From assembly GCA_964347995.1 (NCBI GenBank), contig CAYGBA010000003.1, forward strand, positions 1 through 51,409: a stretch of DNA of 51,409 nucleotides, in the 5' to 3' direction. This DNA comes from GCA-020348365 sp964347995 (GTDB taxonomy: Archaea; Thermoproteota; Bathyarchaeia; Bathyarchaeales; Bathyarchaeaceae). Below are positions 17,223 through 25,222 of this stretch, piece by piece; positions within the stretch are counted from its first letter, which is position 1, and each line of letters begins with the position of its first letter. A program made the position numbers and the translations under genes. The notes under the pieces are model-generated. The model did not search any database, was not told where the DNA came from, and saw only the letters and a program-made list of their open reading frames with translations.

Positions 17223-17518
17223 CCCTTTTGCACGGGTTTTAGATGTTCTGGGCGTGCGATTATCTCTTTGGCTGCGTCTCCTTGTGTGACTTCTATGACG
17301 TAGGCTCTGCCTCTTTTATCAGTTATCACGCCTGTCCTCCCGTGATATCTTCTGTGGGGCATGCCCTTATGAACGCTCGAATCTAAATTGATCACTACCT
17401 TCTCTCCGGGCTTGTATTCATGGAGCACTTTGCTAAGCCCTATTTTCCCCCGTTCTCTAGGCTTTTTTCTCAGCAGTGAGCGCGTTCTTGCCCGATACCC
17501 CTTTGCCTTTCTTCCCAT
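17219..17518 (-). CDS. rpl21e: Large-subunit ribosomal protein L21e
   Basis: This SH3-like ribosomal protein is recognised by 'KGYRARTRSLLRKKPRERGKIGLSKVLHEYKPGEKVVINLDSSVHKGMPHRRYHGRTG', cited here as a family-diagnostic stretch in separate blocks across residues 6-63. Length of 99 residues is standard. GAGGAGGT stands five bases before the ATG and overlaps the pus10 stop. It sits in the conserved archaeal order pus10-L21e-rpo4-DUF655-ksgA. Confidence 0.96.
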   Translation of the reverse strand: MGRKAKGYRARTRSLLRKKPRERGKIGLSKVLHEYKPGEKVVINLDSSVHKGMPHRRYHGRTGVITDKRGRAYVIEVTQGDAAKEIIARPEHLKPVQKG

Positions 17519-17519
17519 C

Positions 17520-18863
17520 TTAACCTCCTCTAGGGATTATGTTCAGGACATCCAGCTTTACAGGGTCGGCTTTGGCGCAGATGAGTTCAGCCACGTTTGG
17601 ATCTGTTCGTCCCTCATCGCCCGTTATCAGCTCTTTGATATAGAGTCCTCCTTGACAGCGTATTCTCATTTCCATCCGATTTGGCTTTAACCTCTTTATT
17701 TTCGCCTCATATATGTACTTTTCTCGCACGCGATCTGCTCTTCGGTGTAGGACGCGTAGAGGTGTTTGCTGGCGAATCATGCTGTTGCTGAGAGTTTTCT
17801 CCAGGATTTCTAACTCTTCGTCTGAGACTTCTCTGTCAAACTCGATGACTGCTTTGTATACCTTCGGCGCGCCTTCCTTTTTCTTCAATCTTCTGACCGT
17901 GTCCTTATCAGCGAAACGGAGATTCACAACCTTCACCTTGTCTTCCGCCTGCTCATTAATCGTCTTCGTGAGGTCTTGTAGGTCTATGAATCGCCTCTTA
18001 GGCTTCTTGACCTCTACAACGAAGGGGCGCCCACGCCCAAGCATGCGAGCGTCTACGTCCTCTCGTCCCGCAGCGTGAAACGCGGTTTCCTCTCCACCAG
18101 TCTTTTCTAGGGTTGGACCAGAAATGATTTCTTCTACAGATTCTGGATATATCTTCCCAGTCCAGTCACATTCAGCGCAGCCGTCGCCTCTGCATTTTGG
18201 GCAGTGCCATCTAGATTGGGGTATTCCACGGGTTAGTTTCTTGTATCTTCCTGCGATGTAGAGTGGGTTCACTTGGAGTGCGATTTCTTCGGTGAAGGCG
18301 TTTACTATAACAACTATCTCGGGAGATTTGTATTCTGCGCTCTTCGTTGTTATTTCGGAGATTCTCTTCCCGATGCAGCGGCTAAACCCGTTCCGCATGC
18401 CCTCTCCGTGTTTTACGTCGAATTCGGCTTTGAACTCGTCCTCTCTTTCTTCCACTCTAGTGGGGAGTTTTATGCCCACAAGAAAGGTGGTGTACTCGTA
18501 GACCTCCAAGTTTTCTATGGAACCGCTCACCAGTCTTGGTATCTCTCCAAATTTCCCCTCACAGAGGTAGCACCTTCGCTTTTTCCCAGATTTTTTCCTC
18601 AGCCCTTTTAGCACCTTATTTGCCATGGCGAAGGATCCGTTCGTTGCCAAGGTCTTTAGCAATGAGAATCCGGCTTTTTTTCCCTGAAGCGCCAGTTCGT
18701 TGGCTTTCATGGTTAGCAGTATCTTTAAGGCTTCGCCTCGCTTCTTATCGTCAAGCCCATGGCCTAGGAGGGCAAATTGTCTCCCTAGGCAATGGTTGCA
18801 GAGCGGATGTCTTTCAAGCATCCTTTGTGTCTTTTCAAGCATTCCCATCAAAAGCCAACTCAT
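17520..18863 (-). CDS. pus10: tRNA pseudouridine synthase Pus10
   Basis: Archaeal Pus10 makes pseudouridine 55, and often 54, in the T-loop of tRNA. The N-terminal zinc site uses 'LCNHCLGR' and 'CYLCEGKF'. A THUMP-like region covers the middle, with an additional cysteine cluster 'CPKCRGDGCAECDWTG' near residues 225-240. The catalytic domain carries the Pus10 signature 'AAGREDVDARMLGRGRPF' with its catalytic Asp. The N terminus is uncertain: ATGs at 18848 and 18842 are also in frame and fit the family better than 18863. It is cotranscribed with L21e. Confidence 0.95.
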   Translation of the reverse strand: MSWLLMGMLEKTQRMLERHPLCNHCLGRQFALLGHGLDDKKRGEALKILLTMKANELALQGKKAGFSLLKTLATNGSFAMANKVLKGLRKKSGKKRRCYLCEGKFGEIPRLVSGSIENLEVYEYTTFLVGIKLPTRVEEREDEFKAEFDVKHGEGMRNGFSRCIGKRISEITTKSAEYKSPEIVVIVNAFTEEIALQVNPLYIAGRYKKLTRGIPQSRWHCPKCRGDGCAECDWTGKIYPESVEEIISGPTLEKTGGEETAFHAAGREDVDARMLGRGRPFVVEVKKPKRRFIDLQDLTKTINEQAEDKVKVVNLRFADKDTVRRLKKKEGAPKVYKAVIEFDREVSDEELEILEKTLSNSMIRQQTPLRVLHRRADRVREKYIYEAKIKRLKPNRMEMRIRCQGGLYIKELITGDEGRTDPNVAELICAKADPVKLDVLNIIPRGG

Positions 18864-18895
18864 TTTGCTTCTAATATATTTTCAGACGTTCTTCT

Positions 18896-20221
18896 CTATC
18901 TCGTTGGGAACTTCTTTCCAAGGAATGGGAGTCCCTTCCGTCTAAAGGTCTTCATCATCTTCTTCATCATCTTGTATTGTTTGAGGATTTCCTTCACTTC
19001 CTTTTCGCTTGTCCCTGAGCCACGAGCCACACGGCGTATCCTGGAGGAGTTGAAGATCTTCGGTTTCTCTCTCTCTTCAGGTGTCATTGATTCAATAATC
19101 ACCCGCCATTTCTCGAGGCGGTCTTCGGCCATCTCCATCATATCGTCAGGTACGTTGTAGCTTAGTCCGGGGACCATCTTCAGAAGATGCCTTAAAGGTC
19201 CGAGGCTTTTCATGGATTTGACCTGCTCATACATGTCTGTGAGCGTGAATCTGCCAGTCAGAAAGGCTCGAAGCTTCTTCTCGGGTGCCTCCACCTCTGC
19301 TTCGCGTACCTTCTCAATAAGACTTTGAAGGTCGCCCATGCCTAGCAGTCTGCCCACAAATCGCGACGGGACAAACGGCTCTATATCACCAATTTTTTCC
19401 CCAGTGCCTATGAATTTTATCGGGGCGCCTATGGCTGCCACGGCAGAAAGGGCGCCTCCGCCCCTCGCGGAGCCGTCGAGCTTCGCTACGAAGATGGAGC
19501 CTATGGGTGTGGCCTCGTGAAACGCCTTCGCTTGGGTTGCTGCTTGTTGACCTATGGTGCCGTCGATGACCAAGATGACCTCGTCGGGGGCTATCTTTTT
19601 CTCCATCGTCCTCATCTCCTTGATTAGGCTCTTCTCGTCCTTGTGTCGACCCGTGGTGTCGATGAGGACTAGATCGTAGTTGTCAAATTTCTTCAGTCCA
19701 TCCGAGGCTATTTCGATGGAACTCTTCGCTTTCGGGTTTCCGTACACTGGGACGTTCGTTTGCTTTCCCAGTTGTTCCAGTTGGGCTAGGGCTCCCGGTC
19801 TGAAGGTGTCTGCACAGATTATTGCTGTCTTCAGTCCTCTCTTCTGGAAGTATCTGGCTAACTTTGCTGCTGTGGTGGTTTTTCCTGAGCCTTGTATTCC
19901 CACGAGCATCAGGGTGTTTCTCTTCCCAGTCTTTGTCGTTAGTGATGCTGGTTTTTCGCCTAGAAAGCGTGTTAACTCCTCATAAACTACCTTTACGACG
20001 TGTTCTCTCCTTGAAATCCCTGATGGAAGCGTCTCCTTCAGGGCTCTCTCTTCTATCCGTTTAGAAATTTCTACAACAAGTTTGACGTTGACGTCCGCCT
20101 GCAAGAGAGAACGTTGGACGTCGCGAAGGAGCTCCTTAACAAGTTCCTCGTCTACAATAGGAGCTCGGAAAACCTTTCTCAGTGCCTCATACAGCGAAGA
20201 GCCGAGACGCTCCAGAACCAT
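18896..20221 (-). CDS. srp54: Signal recognition particle protein SRP54
   Basis: SRP54 is the GTPase of the signal recognition particle. It binds 7S RNA and signal peptides and docks with FtsY. The N domain, the G domain with 'GIQGSGKTTTAAKLARYF' and 'TKLD'-like 'AKLDGSARGGGALS', and the methionine-rich M domain ('GRFTLTDMYEQVKSMKSLGPL') are all present. The G3 motif reads DTTGRH instead of the usual DTAGRH. The M domain is short, ending in 'LGKKFPTR'. An upstream TATA element is visible. Confidence 0.97.
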   Translation of the reverse strand: MVLERLGSSLYEALRKVFRAPIVDEELVKELLRDVQRSLLQADVNVKLVVEISKRIEERALKETLPSGISRREHVVKVVYEELTRFLGEKPASLTTKTGKRNTLMLVGIQGSGKTTTAAKLARYFQKRGLKTAIICADTFRPGALAQLEQLGKQTNVPVYGNPKAKSSIEIASDGLKKFDNYDLVLIDTTGRHKDEKSLIKEMRTMEKKIAPDEVILVIDGTIGQQAATQAKAFHEATPIGSIFVAKLDGSARGGGALSAVAAIGAPIKFIGTGEKIGDIEPFVPSRFVGRLLGMGDLQSLIEKVREAEVEAPEKKLRAFLTGRFTLTDMYEQVKSMKSLGPLRHLLKMVPGLSYNVPDDMMEMAEDRLEKWRVIIESMTPEEREKPKIFNSSRIRRVARGSGTSEKEVKEILKQYKMMKKMMKTFRRKGLPFLGKKFPTR

Positions 20222-20257
20222 GGGGTCTTCTCCAACTCTAAACCTAGATTCGCCCTT

Positions 20258-20266
20258 TTAAATACA
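20258..20266 (-). promoter_or_regulatory. TATA box for srp54
   Basis: On the minus strand TATTTAAAA lies 37-45 bases before the srp54 ATG. That places transcription initiation about 15 bases upstream of the start codon, with a GGAG sequence in between. This would drive the srp54-pus10-L21e-rpo4 operon. Confidence 0.5.
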
Positions 20267-20330
20267 TTTACTGCAAAGCAAAACCATATTCATTCACCAA
20301 AACTCTTTTTTCTCCCACTGGCCAATTTAA

Positions 20331-21089
20331 ATGGAGGAACAACTGTTGCCTGAAGCTGTTAGAATAGTGGAAAAGAAGCCGATACCTTCAGGGGCGATTA
20401 TGCTTCAGGGGCTTCCAGACGTTGGTCTTGTAGGCCTGATAGCAACCTCATATATAATCTCCGAGCTCGATCTGCATGAGATAGCTTATGTGGACTCGGA
20501 TCTTCTTCCGCCCATAGTCGTTTTACATCAGGGACTCCCACACGCCCCTTTGCGGATCTATGGAAACGAGGATTTGATTGCCGCCATCTCTGAAGTTGCT
20601 GTTCCTGTGAAGGCGCTTCATCCAGTCATGAGGGTACTCGTGGACTGGGCGGAATCAAAAAGAGTAAAGATGGTGATGTCTATTGGGGGTCTGCCGGTGC
20701 AGAACAGGCAGGATATTAAGGAGCCAAAGGTTTTTGGCGCAGGTTCAAGTGAAGATTCGCTTAAGTTGTTACGTGAGAAAGGACTGGAAATACTGAATGA
20801 GGGCTTCATAGTCGGTCCTCAGGCACTAGTCATGCGGTACTGCACCGAAAGAAAGCTGACAGCCATAGCGCTTCTGACCCAGTCTTTCTATAACTACCCA
20901 GACCCTGAGGCTTCAGCTGTGGCGATCAAGAAGTTTGGCGAGATCACTGACCATAAAATAGATGTTTCAGACCTCCTTGAGAAGGGAGAGGAGATAAGGT
21001 TGAGAGCGAGGGATATCATGAGAAGGACCCAAAGCGAGTTGATCAAGATGAAGAAGTCGCAGGAGTACGACCTTCCATTATATGTTTAA
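20331..21089 (+). CDS. Proteasome assembly chaperone (PAC2) family protein
   Basis: The protein matches the archaeal PAC2/PbaB family: 'GAIMLQGLPDVGLVGLIATSYIISELDLHEIAYVDSD' at the N terminus, 'VMSIGGLPVQNR' in the middle and 'LTQSFYNYPDPEASA' near residue 190. Relatives bind the C termini of proteasome alpha subunits or act as ATP-independent chaperones. The annotated ATG is at 20331. A TTG at 20346, eight bases after GGAGG, may be the real start. It is 13 bases upstream of an hsp20 gene, which strengthens a protein-quality-control role. Confidence 0.88.
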   Translation: MEEQLLPEAVRIVEKKPIPSGAIMLQGLPDVGLVGLIATSYIISELDLHEIAYVDSDLLPPIVVLHQGLPHAPLRIYGNEDLIAAISEVAVPVKALHPVMRVLVDWAESKRVKMVMSIGGLPVQNRQDIKEPKVFGAGSSEDSLKLLREKGLEILNEGFIVGPQALVMRYCTERKLTAIALLTQSFYNYPDPEASAVAIKKFGEITDHKIDVSDLLEKGEEIRLRARDIMRRTQSELIKMKKSQEYDLPLYV

Positions 21090-21102
21090 GGAGAGATACT
21101 GA

Positions 21103-21552
21103 ATGTACAGAGAAAGAAGGAAGCGTTCAATTTTTGACATAATGAGCGAGTACATGGAAAACCTGGAGGCTCTAGCAGACGAAATGCTCGAGTCTGCTGC
21201 CCCAGAAACACCAAGCTGGGACACCCAATCCTGCTGTTTCGAACCTCTGTGTAATATCTTTGTTACAACCGATGAAGTTGTGGTAACTGCTGATCTCCCC
21301 TATGCACAGCCTGAAACGGTAGAGGTGGAGGCAGTGGGCGAGAACCTCATTGAGATTTCGGCAAAGATGAAGCACAAAGTAAAGTTCGGCGACTTCGGCA
21401 TATCCCACAGAGAGGGGGAATTCTCCTCGTTCCGCTCGCGAGCGCACATCCCTGTTCCTATCGAGACCAAACGCATGAAAATTCATTTTAAACGTGGCAT
21501 CCTAGAAGTCCATCTACCTAGAAAGAAGGGGTATAGAATCAGAATTGAGTAG
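21103..21552 (+). CDS. hsp20: Hsp20/alpha-crystallin small heat shock protein
   Basis: An alpha-crystallin domain spans about residues 45-140, with the 'ADLPYAQPETVEVEA' strand pair and 'FRSRAHIPVPIETKRMKIHFKRGILEVHLPRK' at its end. The N-terminal arm is acidic and short and carries an unusual CC pair ('QSCCFEPLC'). The classical A-x-x-x-n-G-v-L motif appears as 'FKRGILEVHLP'. GGAGAGA precedes the ATG. It is probably cotranscribed with the PAC2-family gene and acts as an ATP-independent holdase. Confidence 0.92.
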   Translation: MYRERRKRSIFDIMSEYMENLEALADEMLESAAPETPSWDTQSCCFEPLCNIFVTTDEVVVTADLPYAQPETVEVEAVGENLIEISAKMKHKVKFGDFGISHREGEFSSFRSRAHIPVPIETKRMKIHFKRGILEVHLPRKKGYRIRIE

Positions 21553-21574
21553 CGCACGCAATAACGTAAGCAGA

Positions 21575-21607
21575 TCTTTCTGTCATTCTTTCATTCTTTC
21601 ATTTTTG
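21575..21607 (+). terminator. T-rich tract after hsp20
   Basis: About 25 bases past the hsp20 stop there are three T-rich runs containing a repeated TTCTTTCA unit and ending in TTTTT. This pyrimidine-rich tract is a likely archaeal transcription terminator for the PAC2-hsp20 pair. Confidence 0.45.
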
Positions 21608-21766
21608 TCATAATCTGTCTTCATGAAGCCTCAGCGCTCATTTGTGTCTTCATAAATCCGACGGCTCTTCTCGCATCATCGGCTTCAACAGAAGTTCCCT
21701 GCTACCCCTTAATGAATATTCTTAACCTGTCTTGATGGTAAAACCGATCTTCCACAGTAGCCAGTG

Positions 21767-22162
21767 CTAACTTTTTGTTCTCATTATTTTGGTTTTGTCT
21801 AGGATGCGCCAGTATTCAACTTCAACCCCGGAGGCAAGTTTTGACCTCAGCGTGCTATCCTCGGGCTTCGGGGCTTCAAAAACGTCGTATGTTTCGAGGT
21901 CCATCAGCTGGACCGATGCAGGTAATAATGCTATGACTTGTGCGCCTCTCTTCTGGATGATCGGTACCTCCACCTGAGCGCTGACCGGCCTGACGAAGCT
22001 CCTCTTCGCGCCATCGAAGACCCCTATGGCGACGACCCTAGCCTTGGCGGAGCCGTGTTTGCCAGGCTTCGACTTGGTGTAGTCTGTTATGCGGCACGGT
22101 TCGTCGTCTACCATCACGTAGCTTCCGATTCTTAGGTCTCCCAAGTCTACGGGTTTGCTCAT
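21767..22162 (-). CDS. eif5a: Translation factor aIF5A
   Basis: aIF5A rescues stalled ribosomes and carries hypusine or deoxyhypusine. The modified lysine is K35 in 'SKPGKHGSAK'. The N-terminal SH3-like domain is followed by the OB-fold domain ('VEVPIIQKRGAQVIALLPASVQLMDLETYD'). AAAGGTGA stands five bases before the ATG at 22162. An ATG three codons upstream (22171) overlaps that site and is less likely. Confidence 0.96.
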   Translation of the reverse strand: MSKPVDLGDLRIGSYVMVDDEPCRITDYTKSKPGKHGSAKARVVAIGVFDGAKRSFVRPVSAQVEVPIIQKRGAQVIALLPASVQLMDLETYDVFEAPKPEDSTLRSKLASGVEVEYWRILDKTKIMRTKS

Positions 22163-22275
22163 CAGCTTCACCTTTTACAGCAGTTCTCAAATTGACGAAT
22201 TGTATACATTAAGGTATCGCTAGACTATTGCCCTATATCAGCTTAAATAGTGAATACAGTTATCAAACTGAGGGA

Positions 22276-23118
22276 ATGAGGCTGTTCAACGCAGTTGGCA
22301 TAGTTGCACGAGTTGATCAGAAAAAGGCGCTGGATTTCGCGACAGAGCTGATAAACCACTTAGAAACAAAGGGACTAGTCGTCTCCCTTGAGCCGACGCT
22401 GGCAAGACACGCCGAGAAGACAGATGCTGCGGTATCCCTTGAAGAGATGAAGACCGACCTGATCATAACTGTTGGCGGCGATGGTACCATCCTGAGAACA
22501 TGTCTCCTGATCCCAAAGCCTGAGCCACCCATCCTCGCGATCAACATGGGTGTGCGTGGATTCCTCACTGAGGTGCCACCTGAAAAGGGATTTGAGGCTG
22601 TAGATAAGTGCCTAGACGGAGAGTTTCATCTTGAGCGCTGCATGAAGCTGGCTTCCTCCATAGGGGACAAAAGACTGCCCGACGCATTAAATGAGGTCCT
22701 GATAACATCACACGCACCGCCCAAGTTACTATACGTCAGGATATGGAAGGATGAGACGGCCGTGGCTGAGTGCCGCGCGGACGGCATGATCATTGCATCC
22801 CAGGTCGGATCTACGGGGTACTCTCTCTCTGCTGGTGGGCCTGTAGTGGATCCTGATCTCGACGCCTTCGTCTTTACGCCTATCTGTCCCTTGACCGTCT
22901 TTCATCCCATAGTTGTCCCAGCACAGAATACGGTCATCATAGAACTTCTCAAGCCTAAGAAAGCGCTGATCGTTTTGGATGGTCATCATAGAACCGGGAT
23001 GGAACCGAAGAACCCTCGAATAAGAATTTCGAAGTCGGAGCATGAATCTTCTTTCGTTCGATTTGAGGATAGTTTCTATCGCCGCTTAAAGAGTAGGCTC
23101 CTCTTCTCTAGGAGTTAG
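22276..23118 (+). CDS. nadK: NAD kinase
   Basis: The enzyme phosphorylates NAD to NADP using ATP or polyphosphate. The catalytic 'GGDGT' is at residues 67-71, followed by 'GVRGFLTE', the NAD-binding 'RADGMIIASQVGSTGYSLSAGGPVV' and 'DGHH' near the C terminus. A TTG at 22228 is in frame, but the ATG at 22276 follows GAGGGA and gives the family's normal N terminus. nob1 starts five bases after the stop, so the two are likely cotranscribed. Confidence 0.95.
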   Translation: MRLFNAVGIVARVDQKKALDFATELINHLETKGLVVSLEPTLARHAEKTDAAVSLEEMKTDLIITVGGDGTILRTCLLIPKPEPPILAINMGVRGFLTEVPPEKGFEAVDKCLDGEFHLERCMKLASSIGDKRLPDALNEVLITSHAPPKLLYVRIWKDETAVAECRADGMIIASQVGSTGYSLSAGGPVVDPDLDAFVFTPICPLTVFHPIVVPAQNTVIIELLKPKKALIVLDGHHRTGMEPKNPRIRISKSEHESSFVRFEDSFYRRLKSRLLFSRS

Positions 23119-23123
23119 ATGTA

Positions 23124-23666
23124 TTGGTGACAACTGAAGGGAAGGTCCTCATTCTCGACGCTTCGGCGTTCATTGCGGGTTTTGATCCCTTATCAGTCGC
23201 TGAGGAGCAGTATTCAGTTCCCGCGGTCAGGCGTGAGCTCGTCTCGAATTCGCTTCCTTGGGTGAGGTTCAAAACTGCAGTTGAGGGCGGAAGGCTGAAG
23301 GTTGAGGCGCCAACCAGTCGGTCTCTCAGAAGAGCGAGAGAAGCCTCGAAAACGGTTGGAGATGCCCGTTTCCTCTCAGATGCCGATTTCCAGGTTTTGG
23401 CTCTCGCCCTTGAGCTGAAGGATGAAGGCCATGATCCACATATTGTGACTGATGACTATTCTATTCAGAATGTGGCTGACCAGTTAGGGATAGATTTTGC
23501 TCCCCTCATGACCCTTGGGATAGGGTTTCGCCTAGAGTGGATATTGTATTGCCCCGCCTGTCATCGCAAGTACCCTGCGGATTACCGATTCAAGTCGTGT
23601 GAGGTCTGCGGCACCGAGTTGAGGAGGAAGCCTTTGAAGAAAAAGGCTGTAAGAAAGAGGGAATGA
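23124..23666 (+). CDS. nob1: rRNA maturation endonuclease Nob1
   Basis: Nob1 cuts the 3' end of 16S rRNA during small-subunit maturation. The PIN nuclease domain covers residues 1-125, with D12 in 'LDASAFIAG', 'DARFLSDADFQVLALALEL' and 'IVTDDYSIQNVA' giving the acidic active site. A four-cysteine zinc ribbon follows ('YCPACHRKYP', 'CEVCGTEL') and then a basic tail. The start codon is TTG, and GGAG overlaps the nadK stop codon upstream. Confidence 0.95.
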   Translation: MVTTEGKVLILDASAFIAGFDPLSVAEEQYSVPAVRRELVSNSLPWVRFKTAVEGGRLKVEAPTSRSLRRAREASKTVGDARFLSDADFQVLALALELKDEGHDPHIVTDDYSIQNVADQLGIDFAPLMTLGIGFRLEWILYCPACHRKYPADYRFKSCEVCGTELRRKPLKKKAVRKRE

Positions 23667-23706
23667 TTGTTTCCTAGATGTGTGACTTCTGCAGATACAG
23701 AATGAG

Positions 23707-23907
23707 CTATCTTTCGACTTCAAATGCTATTTTGACGGCTGCTTTGAACTTTGTGATCTTCGTTCCTTCTATCTTTGCGCTCAGCTTCGTCACCTCTGCC
23801 CATTTCATTCCCCTTACTGTTTTTGCTGCCTCTTGGACTGCGTTCTCAACGGCTTTGTAGAAGGCTTCGGGTGAAGTACCGATTATTTCTATCTTTTTCA
23901 ATACCAA
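23707..23907 (-). CDS. Dodecin family flavin-binding protein
   Basis: The 66-residue protein is a dodecin: 'VLKKIEIIGTSPEAFYKAVENAVQEAAKTVRGMKWAEV' and a closing beta strand 'FKAAVKIAFEVE'. Dodecins form hollow 12-mers that store or buffer flavins between stacked aromatic residues. The Trp of 'GMKWAEV' is the conserved stacking tryptophan. It is convergent with nob1 and lies downstream of the OMP decarboxylase on the same strand (50 bases after it), so a shared transcript is possible. Confidence 0.9.
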   Translation of the reverse strand: MVLKKIEIIGTSPEAFYKAVENAVQEAAKTVRGMKWAEVTKLSAKIEGTKITKFKAAVKIAFEVER

Positions 23908-23957
23908 GCATAAACACCTCCGCTGACCATAATTTTGCTGGGAGCGTATATATGATT

Positions 23958-24779
23958 TTAGGGTTCGGCCTTTCTCAATTCATTGAAGCTTTTGTTATAT
24001 TGCGCTGCCTTTTGCGTTGGATTTTCAGAGTAGATTACGGCTCTTCCTACGTTGATGAGAATGTTTTTGCCTGCTGTCTTGATGACTTTTTCTGCGTCTC
24101 CCTTTTGGGCTCCAATGCCGGGGATTAGGAACAACTTATCTTCTCCGGCTTTGGCTCTGACAGTTCTTATGTCTTCTTCTGTCACGTGGCCTGTGGCTCC
24201 TATTACGCAGCCATCTGCTCCGCATTTTTCTACGTCCTCGGCGATGGCGACGTACATGGGCTTGCCGGCGATTGTTGCCTCTTTCTGGTATCTCATGGCT
24301 TCTGGGTTTGATGTTAGGGTTAGGGCGATTATGCCGATTTGCGGTTTGTGTTTGTGGGCTATGTTGACAATGGTTTGGAGGTTTCCTAAGAGGGGGTTGA
24401 AGGTTATGGCGTTGTAGCCGCATTCGTGGATGTGGAAGAGGGCGGAGTCTATGGTTGCGCCTATGTCGTTCAGCTTGTAGTCTAGTAGGGAGATGGCATC
24501 CGCGTTATGGATGGCTGTTGTGAGGGTTTTGTGCTGGCTTTTAGTGAAGCCCCAGACGTATTGCTGGTTTGGCTTGTAGGCGGAGCAGAAATCTTTTGTC
24601 TGGTCTATTATGTCTAGGCAGAATTGAAGCCTAGCCTCGTTCTCATCTCCCCCTTCCAGATACCTTGTGGATATCGTGTTTGTGCTTCTTTGTTTGGGCA
24701 GAGCGGGGTCCAACCCTACACATAAGAGGCTGTCTTTTTTGTCCGATATGTGTGAATATCGCTTCACAAACTCGGTCAT
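23958..24779 (-). CDS. pyrF: Orotidine 5'-phosphate decarboxylase, type 2
   Basis: The enzyme removes CO2 from OMP to make UMP. The catalytic Asp-Lys-Asp set is D100, K102 and D105 in 'LLDYKLNDIGATID', the type-2 form of the motif. 'VGLDPALP' stands at the N terminus and 'LIPGIGAQKGD' and 'INVGRAVIYS' form the phosphate-binding loops. Length of 273 residues also fits type 2, which is larger than the type-1 enzyme usual in archaea. This suggests an old bacterial-type acquisition, to be tested by phylogeny. No other pyrimidine genes are nearby. Confidence 0.93.
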   Translation of the reverse strand: MTEFVKRYSHISDKKDSLLCVGLDPALPKQRSTNTISTRYLEGGDENEARLQFCLDIIDQTKDFCSAYKPNQQYVWGFTKSQHKTLTTAIHNADAISLLDYKLNDIGATIDSALFHIHECGYNAITFNPLLGNLQTIVNIAHKHKPQIGIIALTLTSNPEAMRYQKEATIAGKPMYVAIAEDVEKCGADGCVIGATGHVTEEDIRTVRAKAGEDKLFLIPGIGAQKGDAEKVIKTAGKNILINVGRAVIYSENPTQKAAQYNKSFNELRKAEP

Positions 24780-24977
24780 GTTAGTGTGCCTTAGACGTTA
24801 GAATCATGCCTTCAAGCTAATTATGTTTTGTTATAATGCATAGAAGCGCTCGTGGTCATAAGACTTTCGATCGATCGATGCAGAAACGTGCAAAACCACG
24901 CCAAACTCCATTCGAGTCACCCGCACTAAAGAAGCACATGTTTCTCTAATAGATTTAGCAGTTCCTCATGAAGAACG

Positions 24978-25093
24978 CGCCGGGGATGGGATTTGAACCC
25001 ATGAGGGCCCGAAGACCCACTGGCTCCCACGTCTAAGCCCCTACTAACCTCAGGGATCTCGAGGCCAGCGCATTACCGCTCTGCCACCCCGGC
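24978..25093 (-). tRNA. tRNA-Ser (CGA) with a 32-nt intron
   Basis: The 7-bp acceptor stem pairs 25087-25093 with 24979-24985, and the discriminator is G at 24978 with no encoded CCA. A T arm (ATGGG TTCAAAT CCCAT) and a long variable arm mark a class II tRNA, and G73 indicates serine. The anticodon stem CTGGC (25064-25068) pairs with GCCAG (25020-25024). The loop reads C-T-CGA-G, so the anticodon is CGA at 25059-25061. A 32-nt intron (25026-25057) interrupts the loop after position 37, the canonical archaeal site. TCCC and GGGA near its ends can form the central helix of a bulge-helix-bulge motif. The mature tRNA would be 84 nt. Confidence 0.92.
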
Positions 25094-25222
25094 ACATCAA
25101 AATGCCTACAACACCTAAAAGAACCTTCTGTCAGCCCACGCATTCATATTTGGAGCCTAATAATACTCCAAACGGGGCTATACCCGTCTCTCTGTTTGTC
25201 TGTGACTCTCTCTGGGGGCCTC

